Shown one piece after another: positions 25,263 to 34,805 of a stretch of DNA of 55,904 nt. Position 1 is the stretch's first letter. Each line of letters begins with the position of its first letter. Made by a program: the position numbers and the translations under genes. This stretch comes from an uncultured Oceanospirillales bacterium (GTDB lineage Bacteria > Pseudomonadota > Gammaproteobacteria > Pseudomonadales > Endozoicomonadaceae): the NCBI GenBank assembly GCA_947040555.1, contig CAMRBW010000007.1:1-55904 (forward strand), written 5' to 3'. The notes beneath the pieces are model-generated. The model was not told the DNA's origin. It made no database searches and was given only the letters and a program-made list of their open reading frames with translations.

Positions 25263-27598
25263 CAGACCGACCTGCGGACGGTGATGGGAATAGTCATCGT
25301 GGCTATCTGGCGACCGTTGTAGTGGAGCATCACCAGTATCCCGATAAATGAGGCCAGCAGCAGGGAGAGCCAGCCGACCGACTGCATCGGATGAGCGAAA
25401 AACGTCACCAGCTGGTAGTAACTGCCGGCGACAAGATAGGCCATATAGGTAGACCACGCCCCAACCAGCCACATCCATCGGCTGCCGGCTTCACGTTTCA
25501 CCGCCCCCATGGCAGCGACACAGGGGACGTAAAGCAGAATAAACAGCAGGTAGGCAAACGCGGCTTCCTGGCTGCCAAATCGTGTACGCATAGCTTCATA
25601 CGTTGTTTGATGAACGCCCTGTTCTTCGGCGGCCACGGTGGCATCATTGGTTGTACCCACATTCAGGCCGAGAGGATCGGCCACGGTATCGATCAGCCCG
25701 GCAAAGTTGGCCGGAATAGTAGCCCAGGCCTGGGACAAACCGGCCAGCAGGTTGTATTCATCTGCGTCGTCTGCTTCCGCGCTATCGAGACTGTTATAGA
25801 GTGCATCCAGGGTGCCGACCACAGCTTCCTTGGCAAACACGCCGGTAAAAATACCCACCGCAGCCGGCCAGTTATCTTCCTGCATGCCCATGGGTGAGAA
25901 CAGCGGAGTCAGGGTGCGACCAACCGCGCTTAGTGCCGATTTTTCGGTGTTCTCATTGCCGAGAGTGCCATCGGTACCGAGGGAGTTCAGCACGCTCAGT
26001 ACGGTCACCATAATTACAATGGTTTGGCCCGCTTTGATGATGAAGGATTTCAGACGATCCCAGGTACGCAGGGCCATGCTCTGGAGGGTGGGCAGGTGGT
26101 AGCTGGGCAGCTCCATCACAAAGGGGGACATCTCACCGGGCAGCAGGGTGTGCTTCATAATCAGGCCGGTGACCACCGCTACCAGGATACCGATAAGGTA
26201 GAGAAAGAACACCACATTCTGGCCACTCTCCGGGAAGAACACCACCGCAAACAGCGCGTACACCGGCAGACGGGCCCCGCAGGACATAAACGGATTCATC
26301 AGGATGGTCAGCTTGCGGTCCCGTTCCTGTTCGAGGGTTCGGGTCGCCATAATGGCCGGTACGTTACAGCCAAAACCAATCAGCACCGGCACGAAAGCCT
26401 TGCCTGGCAGACCCAGCGCCCGCATGGCGCGATCCATTACGAACGCAGCCCGGGCCATGTAGCCGGAATCTTCCAGTACCGAGAGAAACAGGAACAGACA
26501 GCCAATAACAGGGATAAATGTGGTGACAGTCTGAAGACCACCGCCGACACCGTTGGCCAGCAGCGCGGTCAGAAATGCGGGTGAGCCGATGCCTTCCAAC
26601 AGATATCGCGTGCCATCGACAAACACGGTGCCGGCCGCGATATCGAAGAAGTCGATAAGAGCCCCGCCCACGTTGATGGTAAACATGAACATCAGGTACA
26701 TGATGGCGAAGAAAATGGGCAGTCCCAGCACGCGGTTGAGGACGATGGCATCAATTTTGTGGGTCATGGTCTGGCTGACCTTGCCACTCCGGCGCACCAC
26801 GCCATCGATCAGGGTTTCAATAAATTGATAGCGGTTATCGGCAAAGAGAATGTCGACATCTTCGCCCCCGTCGGCCTGTAAAACGGCCCGTATCCGTATG
26901 ACTGCGGCCATCTGCCCGATGGAAAAGAGGCTCTCCAGCGTTTGATCACCCTCCAGCAAGCGTCCGGCCAGCCAGCGGGTATTGACGCCCAGTTCCTGAG
27001 CCTGATCGGCGGTAATTTCAGCGATCGAGGCCAGAGCTTCTTCCACCGGTTCGGAGTAGGTCACCTTTACGGGATGAGGGTTCTGAATACCGGACAGATG
27101 ATTTTCAATCACCTTTTTCAAGGCATCGGTGCCGTCGTTCCGGCTGGCAACCACGGGAACAACCTGACAGCCCAGACGTTTGCTCAGCTCGGCTGTATCG
27201 ATGCTGATGCCCTTCTCTTTGGCCGCATCCATCATATTCAGAACCACGATCATCGGGCGGTTCATTTCCAGCATCTGGGTGGTCAGGTAGAGGTTACGCT
27301 CAATATTGCCGGCATCGATAATGTTGATGTAAAGATCGGCCTCATTGGCGAGGATGAAGTCCCGCGCCACCTTCTCATCGATAGCGGTATTGCCGCCGAT
27401 GCCGACATCCAGGGAGTAGGTGCCGGGCAGGTCTATCAGGGTGATCGCGCGGTGTTCCCAGATATAGCTGCCAGATTTTTTCTCGACGGTGACGCCAGGC
27501 CAGTTACCCACCTGTTGGCGGGCACCGGTCAGGCGGTTAAAAAGAGTGGTTTTGCCACAGTTAGGATTACCGAGAACCGCAATGGTTGCTTGCGACAC
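25262..27598 (-). CDS. feoB: Ferrous iron transporter FeoB
   Basis: A 778-aa inner-membrane protein that imports Fe2+ with a G-protein domain at the N-terminus. G1 is GNPNCGKT at residues 10-17, G3 is DLPGTYSLD near 57, and NMMDAAKEKG holds the G4 NxxD. The membrane part has two Gate-type halves, with FVPVLIGFGCNVPAIMATR and the CGARLPVYALF block. The Cys in GFGCNVPA is the likely iron-path residue. The start codon is GTG with GGAGA seven bases upstream. It overlaps feoA by 32 bases and feoC by one TGATG junction. Confidence 0.97.
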   Translation of the reverse strand: MSQATIAVLGNPNCGKTTLFNRLTGARQQVGNWPGVTVEKKSGSYIWEHRAITLIDLPGTYSLDVGIGGNTAIDEKVARDFILANEADLYINIIDAGNIERNLYLTTQMLEMNRPMIVVLNMMDAAKEKGISIDTAELSKRLGCQVVPVVASRNDGTDALKKVIENHLSGIQNPHPVKVTYSEPVEEALASIAEITADQAQELGVNTRWLAGRLLEGDQTLESLFSIGQMAAVIRIRAVLQADGGEDVDILFADNRYQFIETLIDGVVRRSGKVSQTMTHKIDAIVLNRVLGLPIFFAIMYLMFMFTINVGGALIDFFDIAAGTVFVDGTRYLLEGIGSPAFLTALLANGVGGGLQTVTTFIPVIGCLFLFLSVLEDSGYMARAAFVMDRAMRALGLPGKAFVPVLIGFGCNVPAIMATRTLEQERDRKLTILMNPFMSCGARLPVYALFAVVFFPESGQNVVFFLYLIGILVAVVTGLIMKHTLLPGEMSPFVMELPSYHLPTLQSMALRTWDRLKSFIIKAGQTIVIMVTVLSVLNSLGTDGTLGNENTEKSALSAVGRTLTPLFSPMGMQEDNWPAAVGIFTGVFAKEAVVGTLDALYNSLDSAEADDADEYNLLAGLSQAWATIPANFAGLIDTVADPLGLNVGTTNDATVAAEEQGVHQTTYEAMRTRFGSQEAAFAYLLFILLYVPCVAAMGAVKREAGSRWMWLVGAWSTYMAYLVAGSYYQLVTFFAHPMQSVGWLSLLLASFIGILVMLHYNGRQIATMTIPITVRRSV

Positions 27599-27833
27599 TG
27601 CACATCTCCTTCTCTACCAGGACACACTGAGCTTCATCGCGACGCAGACTCAGATTGAAACCACGGACTTCCAGTTCAACGGGATCACCCATGGGGGCGC
27701 GGCGGAGGATTTTTAGCCCGACACCGGGGGTTAGGCCCATAGCCAGTAGTTGACGGCGATAACTACCGTCTTCGGTATAGCCGGAAATACGGCCTGACTC
27801 ACCGACCCCCAGGTCACCCAGTGTTAACGACAT
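27567..27833 (-). CDS. feoA: FeoA, small SH3-like partner of FeoB
   Basis: An 88-aa protein with the FeoA pattern: LTLGDLGVGESGRISGY, RRQLLAMGLTPGVGLKILR, GDPVELEVRGFNLSLRRDEA. The usual length is 75-85. It supports Fe2+ uptake by FeoB at the cytoplasmic side. It heads the feoABC operon and its end overlaps the feoB start. Fur boxes lie upstream. Confidence 0.95.
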   Translation of the reverse strand: MSLTLGDLGVGESGRISGYTEDGSYRRQLLAMGLTPGVGLKILRRAPMGDPVELEVRGFNLSLRRDEAQCVLVEKEMCSVASNHCGSR

Positions 27834-27891
27834 GTGAAATTCCTCAGTGCGTAATGCAGTTTCGGATGCAGAAAAAATGGCGGTTGCTTAG

Positions 27892-27918
27892 TGTAAATGA
27901 GAATCATTCACATTTACA
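27892..27918 (-). promoter_or_regulatory. Fur box in the feoA promoter
   Basis: A near-perfect palindrome (tgtaaatgagaatca ttcacatttaca, with a gap shown for reading) centres on the Fur core tgagaatcatt. It lies about 60 bases upstream of the feoA ATG. Iron-loaded Fur should repress feoABC here. Confidence 0.85.
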
Positions 27919-28073
27919 GCGCAATGTCAGCGTAAGAACAGATGTTCTTGAGACGCTATCTACAGGGATAAACCAACCGTGGATATGTTGTGCGATCTGA
28001 AAATGATGCTTCAATAGTACCGGATGACGGCTGCGAGTACTTGCCGGACAGGTCGCGGAAATATAGAGAAAGC

Positions 28074-28092
28074 TATTGAGAATCATACGCAA
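28074..28092 (-). promoter_or_regulatory. Possible second Fur box
   Basis: attgagaatcatacgcaat contains the same gagaatca core, about 180 bases further upstream of feoA. The symmetry is weaker than in the first site. Confidence 0.45.
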
Positions 28093-28391
28093 TAACGCAA
28101 TGTATGATCTTGACGGGTATCAATAGGGTAACGATCTTAGGGGGTGGTGGCGCAGTAGTGGCTAGTGATCTCCCCTGATCCCGTTTTAGATATTCTTACG
28201 GGTGGGTTATTACGTCAGCTTTCGCAGAACTCAGTATTTTCCGGGAAATAATGCCAAAAAAGCAGATTTGCCGGTAAAAAATGAGCAGTTACGACAGAAG
28301 ATGGCTTCAGTAGACTCAGACCAGATAGAAGCGGAATGACGATTGACGGCTTCAATATCAATAGCCCCCCCGCCCCTCTTATGATGAAAGC
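28093..28391. other. Gene-free stretch between feo and the alcohol dehydrogenase gene
   Basis: Together with the Fur-box region, 27834-28429 has no supported gene on either strand. Short poly-G/C runs occur but I see no ordered structure between the second Fur box and the hairpin at 28392. Confidence 0.4.
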
Positions 28392-28410
28392 TGGAGGTTA
28401 GCAACCTCCA
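28392..28410 (-). terminator. Hairpin after the alcohol dehydrogenase gene
   Basis: tggaggtt/aacctcca forms an 8-bp stem with a 3-base loop, 19 bases past the stop. The downstream bases on the minus strand (agctttcat) are only modestly T-rich. Confidence 0.5.
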
Positions 28411-28429
28411 ACCGGCCGATTTCAGGGAC

Positions 28430-29581
28430 TTACATAGCCGCGTGGAAGATACCGATAATATCGTCCAGGGTGGCTTTCTTTGGGTTGGTCAGGCTACAGG
28501 CGTCCTTCATGGCGTTGGTCGCCAGCGCTTCGAAGTGCTCTTCCCGTACGCCCAGCTCAGTCAGACCAGCAGGGATGCCGACATCAGCAGACAAGCGCTG
28601 AATAGCAATCAGGGCCCGTTCGGCGGCTTCCACATCACTCAGGCCATGAGTGTTTTCGCCCAGAGCGGCGGCGACATCAGCCAGCTTTTCAGGGCGAACC
28701 CGGGCGTTGAAGGCCTGAACATGCGGCAGCAGAACCGCGTTACATACACCGTGTGGCAGATCGTAGAAACCGCCCAGCTGGTGCGCCATGGCGTGAACGT
28801 AACCCAGGCTGGCGTTGTTGAAAGCCATACCGGCCAGCAGCTGAGCATAAGCCATCTGCTCACGGGCTTTCCCATCGTCGCCGTTACCGACCGCACGACG
28901 CAGGTACTGACCAATCAGTTCGATAGCCTTTATCGCGGTGCAGTCAGTGACCGGGGTGGCGATGGTGGATACATAGGCTTCAATCGCATGGGTCAGGGCG
29001 TCCATACCGGTGGCGGCGGTCAGGGAGGCGGGCATGCCCTTCATTAACGCCGAATCGTTAACAGACATGACCGGCGTGGTGTTTTTGTCTACGATCGCCA
29101 TTTTTATGTGACGGGCTTCGTCGGTGATGATACAGAAGCGGGTAATTTCGGAAGCGGTACCGGCAGTGGTGTTGATAGCAACCAAAGGTAGCTGAGGCTT
29201 GGTGGAAACGTTCACACCTTCGTAATCCTTGATTTCACCACCATTGGTGGCGACCAGGGCGATACCTTTAGCGCAGTCGTGTGGCGAGCCGCCACCCAGA
29301 GAGATAACGAAATCACAGTTGTTCTCAGCCAGCAGCTTCAGACCTTCAGTCACATTGCCGCAGGTCGGGTTGGGTTGGGTGCCATCGAAAACGACACTGG
29401 TAATGCCTTTTTCGCCCAGCATTTCAACAACACCATGAACCAGACCGTTTGTGTTCAGCACTTTGTCGGTAACGATCAAAGCTTTGGTCAGCCCCAGACT
29501 GACAATATCGTTTATTGCTCCTTCAAGACAGCCTTCACCCATATGGTTGACGGGTGGCATAAAGAAAGAGTAAGCGGCCAT
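28430..29581 (-). CDS. Iron-containing alcohol dehydrogenase
   Basis: A 383-aa group III (iron-dependent) alcohol dehydrogenase, NAD-linked, that interconverts an alcohol such as ethanol with its aldehyde. It has [15 protein letters not shown] for cofactor binding, [31 protein letters not shown] and the C-terminal [20 protein letters not shown], which give the Asp and three His metal ligands. It resembles the Zymomonas AdhB/E. coli YiaY group. AAGGAG precedes the ATG. A 9-bp inverted repeat about 100 bases upstream may be an operator. It fits fermentative growth, along with pflA. The true substrate is not known. Confidence 0.92.
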   Translation of the reverse strand: MAAYSFFMPPVNHMGEGCLEGAINDIVSLGLTKALIVTDKVLNTNGLVHGVVEMLGEKGITSVVFDGTQPNPTCGNVTEGLKLLAENNCDFVISLGGGSPHDCAKGIALVATNGGEIKDYEGVNVSTKPQLPLVAINTTAGTASEITRFCIITDEARHIKMAIVDKNTTPVMSVNDSALMKGMPASLTAATGMDALTHAIEAYVSTIATPVTDCTAIKAIELIGQYLRRAVGNGDDGKAREQMAYAQLLAGMAFNNASLGYVHAMAHQLGGFYDLPHGVCNAVLLPHVQAFNARVRPEKLADVAAALGENTHGLSDVEAAERALIAIQRLSADVGIPAGLTELGVREEHFEALATNAMKDACSLTNPKKATLDDIIGIFHAAM

Positions 29582-29681
29582 GATAAGCTCCTTAATAAAA
29601 GATATTATTGTCAGCGCGATAGCAGAGACGCAAACGCCAACTTTTTTAAGCTTTTTTATAAAAGCGACTCAACCATACGCC

Positions 29682-29704
29682 ATCAATATCTGAAGGATAT
29701 TGAT
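29682..29704. promoter_or_regulatory. Inverted repeat in the shared adh/trmN6 promoter region
   Basis: atcaatatc-tgaag-gatattgat is a perfect 9-bp inverted repeat in the 172 bases between the divergent adh and trmN6 genes. It resembles an operator for a dimeric regulator; the regulator is unknown. Confidence 0.4.
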
Positions 29705-29753
29705 TCATGGCAATGCCCTTTACTTTCATTATTATTTTTAACGACAGTATTCT

Positions 29754-30464
29754 ATGGCTCGTAACTCCCATTTTCATTTCAAACAGTTCTCCGTCCAACA
29801 GGAGCACTGCGCCATGAAAGTTTCCACTGATGGCTGCCTTTTTGGTGCGTTGACGCAGGTTGAAGAGTGTCGTCGTGTACTGGATATTGGTGCAGGTACA
29901 GGTTTACTGACGCTTATGGCGGCACAGCGTTCAGAGGCCGATATCGATGCGGTTGAACTGGATCAACAGGCAGCAAGGCAGGCGGGTGAAAACTTCCGTG
30001 CCAGTCCCTGGTCAAATAGATTGACCATTCACTGCGCCAGTATTCAGGATTATGCGCGACAAAGTATTTCTACCTACGATCTGATAATCTGCAATCCTCC
30101 CTTTTTTACCCGCCATCTGGCTTCAACAAATAGCCAACGTCACCATGCACGGCACAATGACTCCCTCAGCTTTGAAGAGCTACTCGCCTGTGTATGCAAA
30201 CTGTTGAGCCGTGAAGGAAGTTTTGAGGTTCTGTTGCCAACATCCGAGAGCGAACGTTTTTTAGGGTTAGCCCATGGCTGCGGTCTTTACTGCAACCGGT
30301 CTATCGGTGTTCAGGCGACAGAAAATAAACCGGTCAGTCGCAATATATTGAAATTGTCGTTTATAGATAACCCGGAACCAGAGCATCAGTTAGTGATTCA
30401 GGATGGTGTCGGTTACAGCGCTGAATTTCAGGAAATTCTAAAACCCTACTATCTGTTTTTATGA
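29754..30464 (+). CDS. trmN6: tRNA1(Val) A37 N6-methyltransferase
   Basis: A 236-aa SAM-dependent enzyme that methylates A37 of valine tRNA. The opening FHFKQFSVQQEHCAMKVSTDGCLFGAL is family-specific. VLDIGAGTGLLTLM is the SAM-binding motif I, and ICNPPFF is the N6-adenine methyltransferase NPPF motif near residue 115. No strong ribosome binding site is seen before the ATG. It is convergent with rsmC, the two sharing a bidirectional terminator. Confidence 0.93.
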   Translation: MARNSHFHFKQFSVQQEHCAMKVSTDGCLFGALTQVEECRRVLDIGAGTGLLTLMAAQRSEADIDAVELDQQAARQAGENFRASPWSNRLTIHCASIQDYARQSISTYDLIICNPPFFTRHLASTNSQRHHARHNDSLSFEELLACVCKLLSREGSFEVLLPTSESERFLGLAHGCGLYCNRSIGVQATENKPVSRNILKLSFIDNPEPEHQLVIQDGVGYSAEFQEILKPYYLFL

Positions 30465-30479
30465 TAAAAAACGGCCCCG

Positions 30480-30562
30480 CCCCGCTTTTAATACGCATAC
30501 AAAGCAAATACGCATACAAAGCAAATACGCATGAAAAGCAAAGACGTCTCAAAAGCGGGGCC
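30480..30562. terminator. Bidirectional terminator with a repeat-filled loop
   Basis: ccccgctttt (30480-30489) pairs with aaaagcgggg (30551-30560). The 61-base loop holds a 17-bp tandem repeat of three copies (atacgcatacaaagcaa at 30491, 30508 and, diverged, 30525). It lies between the convergent trmN6 and rsmC genes. Confidence 0.65.
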
Positions 30563-30583
30563 ATAGGGAGGCTGGTGCTGATT

Positions 30584-31678
30584 TTACTCGGCGCGGTCAA
30601 TGGCCGCTGAGGCAAATCGTTCAGCGGCGGTCGCACCATAGATGGTAAAACCTTTGGCCTGGGCCAAAATCTCACAGTGGCCAAAAGTCTCTTCTATCAG
30701 TGGCTGATAGCGGAGGAAGTTGTTGGCAACGATACGAAGCTGACCACCACGGTTCAGGTGCTCTTTCGCCTGTCGCAGGAAAGCTTCGGTGATATCGTAA
30801 CGGGTTTTAACGCCCTGATGGAAAGGAGGGTTGGAGATAATCCAGTCGTAGCGACCGGAGACCGCTTTCATGCCGTGGCTGGCGATCACTTTGCCATCGA
30901 TATTATTAGTCGCCAGTGTACGTCTGGCGGATTCCAGAGCCATCGCATCGGTATCCAGCAAAGTAGGACGACAGCGCGGGTGACGACTCGCCAGCCAGCT
31001 GCCAATCACACCTGCGCCACAGCCAAAATCCAGAACCTGACCGCGAATATTTTCACCAGCCAGTGTTTCCAATAGCAGATGTGTACCGGCATCAAGACGA
31101 CCATGGCTGAACACGCCCGGCAGGGAGACAATATCCACCTCGGTATCAGCGATATTGATAGTAAAATGTTTTTCTTCCAGCGTGGGGCTGGCTGCGCGTG
31201 CAGCTTCGTTGGGCGTTAGCTCCAGCAGACCGGAGTGACAGCCGCTGGCAATGGACTCAACATCTCCCCATGCCTGCAGATGCTTGCGCCAGGATTTGAT
31301 CCCTTCACCATTTTCACCCACAAAAAGTACACGACCGTTGTCCGTGAGTAATGGGCAGAGCTGATCAAGAACTGCGGAGGTAAATGGTCGGCTTTTCTGC
31401 AGGTAGACAATAATCAGGTCAAACGGTGCCTGCAGCTGAGAGGGATCGTGAGAATAAACGACATTAGCTTCTGGAAGCACACGTACGGCGAGCTCGTTGA
31501 CCTCTGCCATATGGGTGAACAGGTGCACAGCCCCTTCCTCCGATAACTGTTCGCTGATTTCAGTGATAAAACCATCTGAAGGGGGCAGGGCCAACAGTAA
31601 GCGGGAAACCGTAAGTTCCTCCCTGTACTGGAGTAAGTTACGCTGAAGTAGTCGGGATGGATTGGTCAGGCTGCTCAT
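30584..31678 (-). CDS. rsmC: 16S rRNA G1207 N2-methyltransferase RsmC
   Basis: A 364-aa enzyme with the RsmC two-domain form. The N-terminal half is a non-catalytic copy of the methyltransferase fold, and the C-terminal half is catalytic, with LPGVFSHGRLDAGTHLLLE, VLDFGCGAGVIG as SAM motif I and ISNPPFHQGVKT as the NPPF motif. It methylates G1207 in 16S rRNA of the small subunit. I placed the start at the second Met of MHIMSSL (31676-31678); three codons further up is also possible. Confidence 0.93.
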   Translation of the reverse strand: MSSLTNPSRLLQRNLLQYREELTVSRLLLALPPSDGFITEISEQLSEEGAVHLFTHMAEVNELAVRVLPEANVVYSHDPSQLQAPFDLIIVYLQKSRPFTSAVLDQLCPLLTDNGRVLFVGENGEGIKSWRKHLQAWGDVESIASGCHSGLLELTPNEAARAASPTLEEKHFTINIADTEVDIVSLPGVFSHGRLDAGTHLLLETLAGENIRGQVLDFGCGAGVIGSWLASRHPRCRPTLLDTDAMALESARRTLATNNIDGKVIASHGMKAVSGRYDWIISNPPFHQGVKTRYDITEAFLRQAKEHLNRGGQLRIVANNFLRYQPLIEETFGHCEILAQAKGFTIYGATAAERFASAAIDRAE

Positions 31679-31828
31679 TATGTGCACCGAAAAATGACAG
31701 TGTTATACAACAGCGCTCTTTTTTCGTCCACCGATTGACGACACGGCATGTATGTAGAAAGCGCGATGCAAAAAAAGAATTACAATCTCTATACTGCGTC
31801 AAATTCTACTTATGTGACCTTAATCATG

Positions 31829-32452
31829 ATGTCCCAGAAAACAATTCTAGTTGGTATCGCTGGTGCTTCTGCTTCCGGGAAAAGTCTGCTGGCAGAGACT
31901 CTGATCGAAGAGTTTTCTCCTGAGCATGTGTGCATGATTTCAGAGGACTCCTATTACAAGGATCAATCACACCTCTCTATGGAGGAACGGGTCAAGACTA
32001 ATTATGACCATCCGGACTCCATGGACCACGATTTGCTTCTGCGTCATTTGCAGATGCTGAAAGATGGTCAAACTATTGAAGTACCACAGTATGACTACTC
32101 TATCCATAACCGCACAAAAATCACCCGTCGTGTGGAGCCAGGACGAGTTATCATCTGCGAGGGTATCCTGCTGCTGGTTAATCCAGCAATCCGTAAGGCC
32201 TTTGATCTGCGTTTTTATATGGATACGCCGTTGGATATCTGTCTGACCCGTCGTCTACAGCGGGATATCGTATCCCGTGGTCGGGATATGGAATCTGTCG
32301 TCAATCAGTATATGGAAACTGTTCGCCCGATGTTCTTGCAGTTCATCGAGCCATCCCGTCAACATGCAGACCTGATTATCCCTCGTGGCGGCAAGAACCA
32401 GATCGCCCTCGACCTGATCAAAACCAAGATCAAGTCTCTTCTGATCTTCTAA
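31829..32452 (+). CDS. udk: Uridine kinase
   Basis: A 207-aa enzyme that phosphorylates uridine and cytidine with ATP or GTP (pyrimidine salvage). The P-loop is GASASGKS, followed by [29 protein letters not shown], the uridine-binding [12 protein letters not shown], and the lid [14 protein letters not shown] chose the Met just before [12 protein letters not shown]; the frame opens 27 codons earlier without similarity and neither start has a clear ribosome binding site. Salvage suits the CNT nucleoside transporter at 44098. Confidence 0.94.
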   Translation: MSQKTILVGIAGASASGKSLLAETLIEEFSPEHVCMISEDSYYKDQSHLSMEERVKTNYDHPDSMDHDLLLRHLQMLKDGQTIEVPQYDYSIHNRTKITRRVEPGRVIICEGILLLVNPAIRKAFDLRFYMDTPLDICLTRRLQRDIVSRGRDMESVVNQYMETVRPMFLQFIEPSRQHADLIIPRGGKNQIALDLIKTKIKSLLIF

Positions 32453-32467
32453 TCACGTACGAATGTT

Positions 32468-32505
32468 GTCGGCGGAGTGCATTCTGTGTCCTCCGTCGTC
32501 TTTTT
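32468..32505 (+). terminator. Terminator after udk
   Basis: cggcggag/ctccgtcg (one G-T pair) with a 12-base loop is followed by tctttttcc. Confidence 0.65.
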
Positions 32506-32646
32506 CCATGAAATGCCAGCTTTACACCACTCATCAGCTTGCGGATAATCCGTCCGTATAAGCGCCATCGTCGAATGCTATTCGGTCATTGCAAAAAAGC
32601 TTGTACACTTTCTTACCCCTCATCAGACAATAGGTAGGGTATTCCT

Positions 32647-33687
32647 ATGCGGATTGAAAGTGATATCAAACTTGGTTTCAAGGATGTACTGTTCCGGCCC
32701 AAGCGTTCTACCCTTCGCAGTCGCTCTCAGGTTGACTTGAATCGTACCTTTCGTTTCAGGCATTCCGGACGCGAATGGTCTGGTATCCCGGTTATTGCCG
32801 CCAATATGGATACCGTCGGCACCTTTGAAATGGCAAAAGCGCTTGCTTCCCATGGTATGTTGACTGCCGTTCACAAGCACTATACCGAGCAGGAATGGGG
32901 CACTTTCCTCTCCGGATGTGACGAAGGCATCTTTGACCGCATCATGGTCAGCTCCGGCACTTCAGACAACGACTTCATCAAACTTAGCACCCTTCTCCAG
33001 AATCATCCCCAGCTCTATTTTATTTGCATCGATGTTGCGAACGGTTACTCCGAGCACTTTGTTAGTTTCGTCTCCAGAGTGCGTGAGGCTTTCCCGGATA
33101 AAGTGATCATCGCCGGTAACGTGGTCACTGGCGAGATGGTGGAAGAGTTGTTGCTGAGCGGTGCCGATGTCGTCAAAGTGGGTATTGGTCCTGGTTCGGT
33201 ATGCACCACCCGTATGAAAACCGGTGTCGGCTATCCTCAGCTCTCGGCGATTATCGAGTGTGCCGATGCTGCCCATGGCCTTGGTGGTCAGATTATAGGC
33301 GACGGCGGATGTTCGTGTGCCGGTGATGTTGCCAAAGGATTTGGTGGTGGCGCTGACTTTATGATGCTGGGTGGCATGCTGGCCGGCCACGATGAGTCCG
33401 GTGGCACGATCATCGAGGAGAAGGGAGAGTCATTCAAACTGTTCTACGGCATGAGTTCAGCTACAGCGATGGATAAACACGCTGGTGGTGTTGCCAACTA
33501 CCGCGCCTCAGAAGGCAAGACGGTGAAAGTTCCCTACCGTGGCCCCGTTGATGTAACGGTACAGGATGTATTGGGCGGTGTTCGTTCAACCTGCACGTAT
33601 GTTGGTGCGGCTCAGTTAAAAGAACTGACCAAGCGCACGACATTCATCCGGGTTCAAGAGCAGGAAAACCGGATTTTTACCGAATAA
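32647..33687 (+). CDS. guaC: GMP reductase
   Basis: A 346-aa NADPH-dependent enzyme that turns GMP into IMP and ammonia, balancing purine pools. It has the IMPDH/GMPR barrel: [45 protein letters not shown] with the catalytic Cys, [20 protein letters not shown], and [15 protein letters not shown]. The length and lack of a CBS domain separate it from IMP dehydrogenase. It follows udk after 194 bases with its own leader. Confidence 0.96.
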   Translation: MRIESDIKLGFKDVLFRPKRSTLRSRSQVDLNRTFRFRHSGREWSGIPVIAANMDTVGTFEMAKALASHGMLTAVHKHYTEQEWGTFLSGCDEGIFDRIMVSSGTSDNDFIKLSTLLQNHPQLYFICIDVANGYSEHFVSFVSRVREAFPDKVIIAGNVVTGEMVEELLLSGADVVKVGIGPGSVCTTRMKTGVGYPQLSAIIECADAAHGLGGQIIGDGGCSCAGDVAKGFGGGADFMMLGGMLAGHDESGGTIIEEKGESFKLFYGMSSATAMDKHAGGVANYRASEGKTVKVPYRGPVDVTVQDVLGGVRSTCTYVGAAQLKELTKRTTFIRVQEQENRIFTE

Positions 33688-33698
33688 ATCAAGGTGTA

Positions 33699-33727
33699 GG
33701 CTGTTGTGTTAAAAAAATACAACAGCC
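33699..33727. terminator. Hairpin between convergent guaC and pflA
   Basis: ggctgttgt/acaacagcc is a perfect 9-bp stem with an A-rich 11-base loop, located between two gene ends 47 bases apart. It has no T-tract outside the stem. Confidence 0.55.
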
Positions 33728-33734
33728 GTACACA

Positions 33735-34460
33735 TCAGTAGCTTGCGTTAATACCGCGATCTGTAAAGATTTTTTTCAGGCGCTGCATCAGCTCTTCTGA
33801 AGGGGGCTTCACGTCTGTAAGATCATACTGGTCCTTCACGAGATCCCACTTATGGATGCCCAAAGAGTGGTACGGCAGTAGCTCTACCTTCTCTACGTTC
33901 TTCATGGGTGCAACAAAGTCAGCCAGCTCTTCAGCATACTCTTCCTTCGTCGTGTATCCATCGACTATGACATAACGTACCCACGTTGGTTTGTTCATTT
34001 CCTGCAGATAGTGGGCAAAATTCAACACCCGGTCGTTCTTCACCCAGGTTAGCTTTTCATGCATATCATTGTTCATATGCTTGATATCAAGCAGGTGGAG
34101 ATCGGTGACATCAATCAGATCAGCAATAGCCGGGCTGATCCCCTTGACGTAGCCGTTGGTATCCAGACAGGTATGAATGCCTTCCTTGTGGCAGGCCTTG
34201 AACAGCTCTGCAACAAATTCGGGCTGCAAGGTTGGCTGTCCGCCGGATACAGTAACACCACCGGTCAGGAAATTTTTAACAGCCAGAATTTTTTTCATCA
34301 CCTCATCAACGGTGACCACTTGACCATCGTTCAGATCCCAGGTGTCGCGGTTGTGGCAATAGCGACACCGCATTACACAACCTTGCATAAAGACGATGAA
34401 ACGAATCCCAGGGCCATCAACAGTACCAAAAGAATCTGTGGAATGAATACGACCGAGCAT
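33735..34460 (-). CDS. pflA: Pyruvate formate-lyase activating enzyme
   Basis: A 241-aa radical SAM enzyme that makes the glycyl radical on pyruvate formate-lyase. The 4Fe-4S cluster motif is CVMRCRYC within FMQGCVMRCRYCHNRDTW, after the family start RIHSTDSFGTVDGPGIRF. GGVTVSGGQPTLQPEF and CLDTNGY are further family blocks. The start is placed at the ATG at 34458-34460, which has GGAG five bases upstream; 41 more codons are open upstream but have no similarity. The partner pflB is not in the window. Confidence 0.94.
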   Translation of the reverse strand: MLGRIHSTDSFGTVDGPGIRFIVFMQGCVMRCRYCHNRDTWDLNDGQVVTVDEVMKKILAVKNFLTGGVTVSGGQPTLQPEFVAELFKACHKEGIHTCLDTNGYVKGISPAIADLIDVTDLHLLDIKHMNNDMHEKLTWVKNDRVLNFAHYLQEMNKPTWVRYVIVDGYTTKEEYAEELADFVAPMKNVEKVELLPYHSLGIHKWDLVKDQYDLTDVKPPSEELMQRLKKIFTDRGINASY

Positions 34461-34805
34461 GACTACTCCGGTAAAAAATATATAAGACTCCGAGTTGTTA
34501 TTACACGACTTGGAGCGGAAAATAGAGGCAATCCTACTCCGCCACTGAACAGTGCTCAAGTTCAGTGTAAACCTATTTAACACACTTATCCGATAGAGAA
34601 ATAAAATGGCGAAAGAAGATATTTGACTAATAATTACGCATTAATTGCGTGATGTCAGGTATATCTATCTTTAATCATTTATGTAGTGCTTCAAAGATTC
34701 TTTTCTTTAGGTAGCGATACCTATGTTTGCCTTGTGAGGCATTGTCTAGTATTTGGCACCATAAAGATTTTAACAGTTGCAGGACGTCATCCCACGGAGG
34801 ACAAA
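34461..34805. other. Divergent promoter region of pflA and the low-complexity orphan
   Basis: There is no supported gene in these 345 bases. The stretch is AT-rich with a near-palindrome acgcattaattgcgt at about 34636-34650. The promoters of both neighbours should lie here. Confidence 0.4.

Noticed and set aside
25263..25478. A longer FeoC starting inside feoB
   Set aside because: The extra 72 residues are the feoB 3' end in another frame. The TGATG overlap start gives a normal FeoC length.
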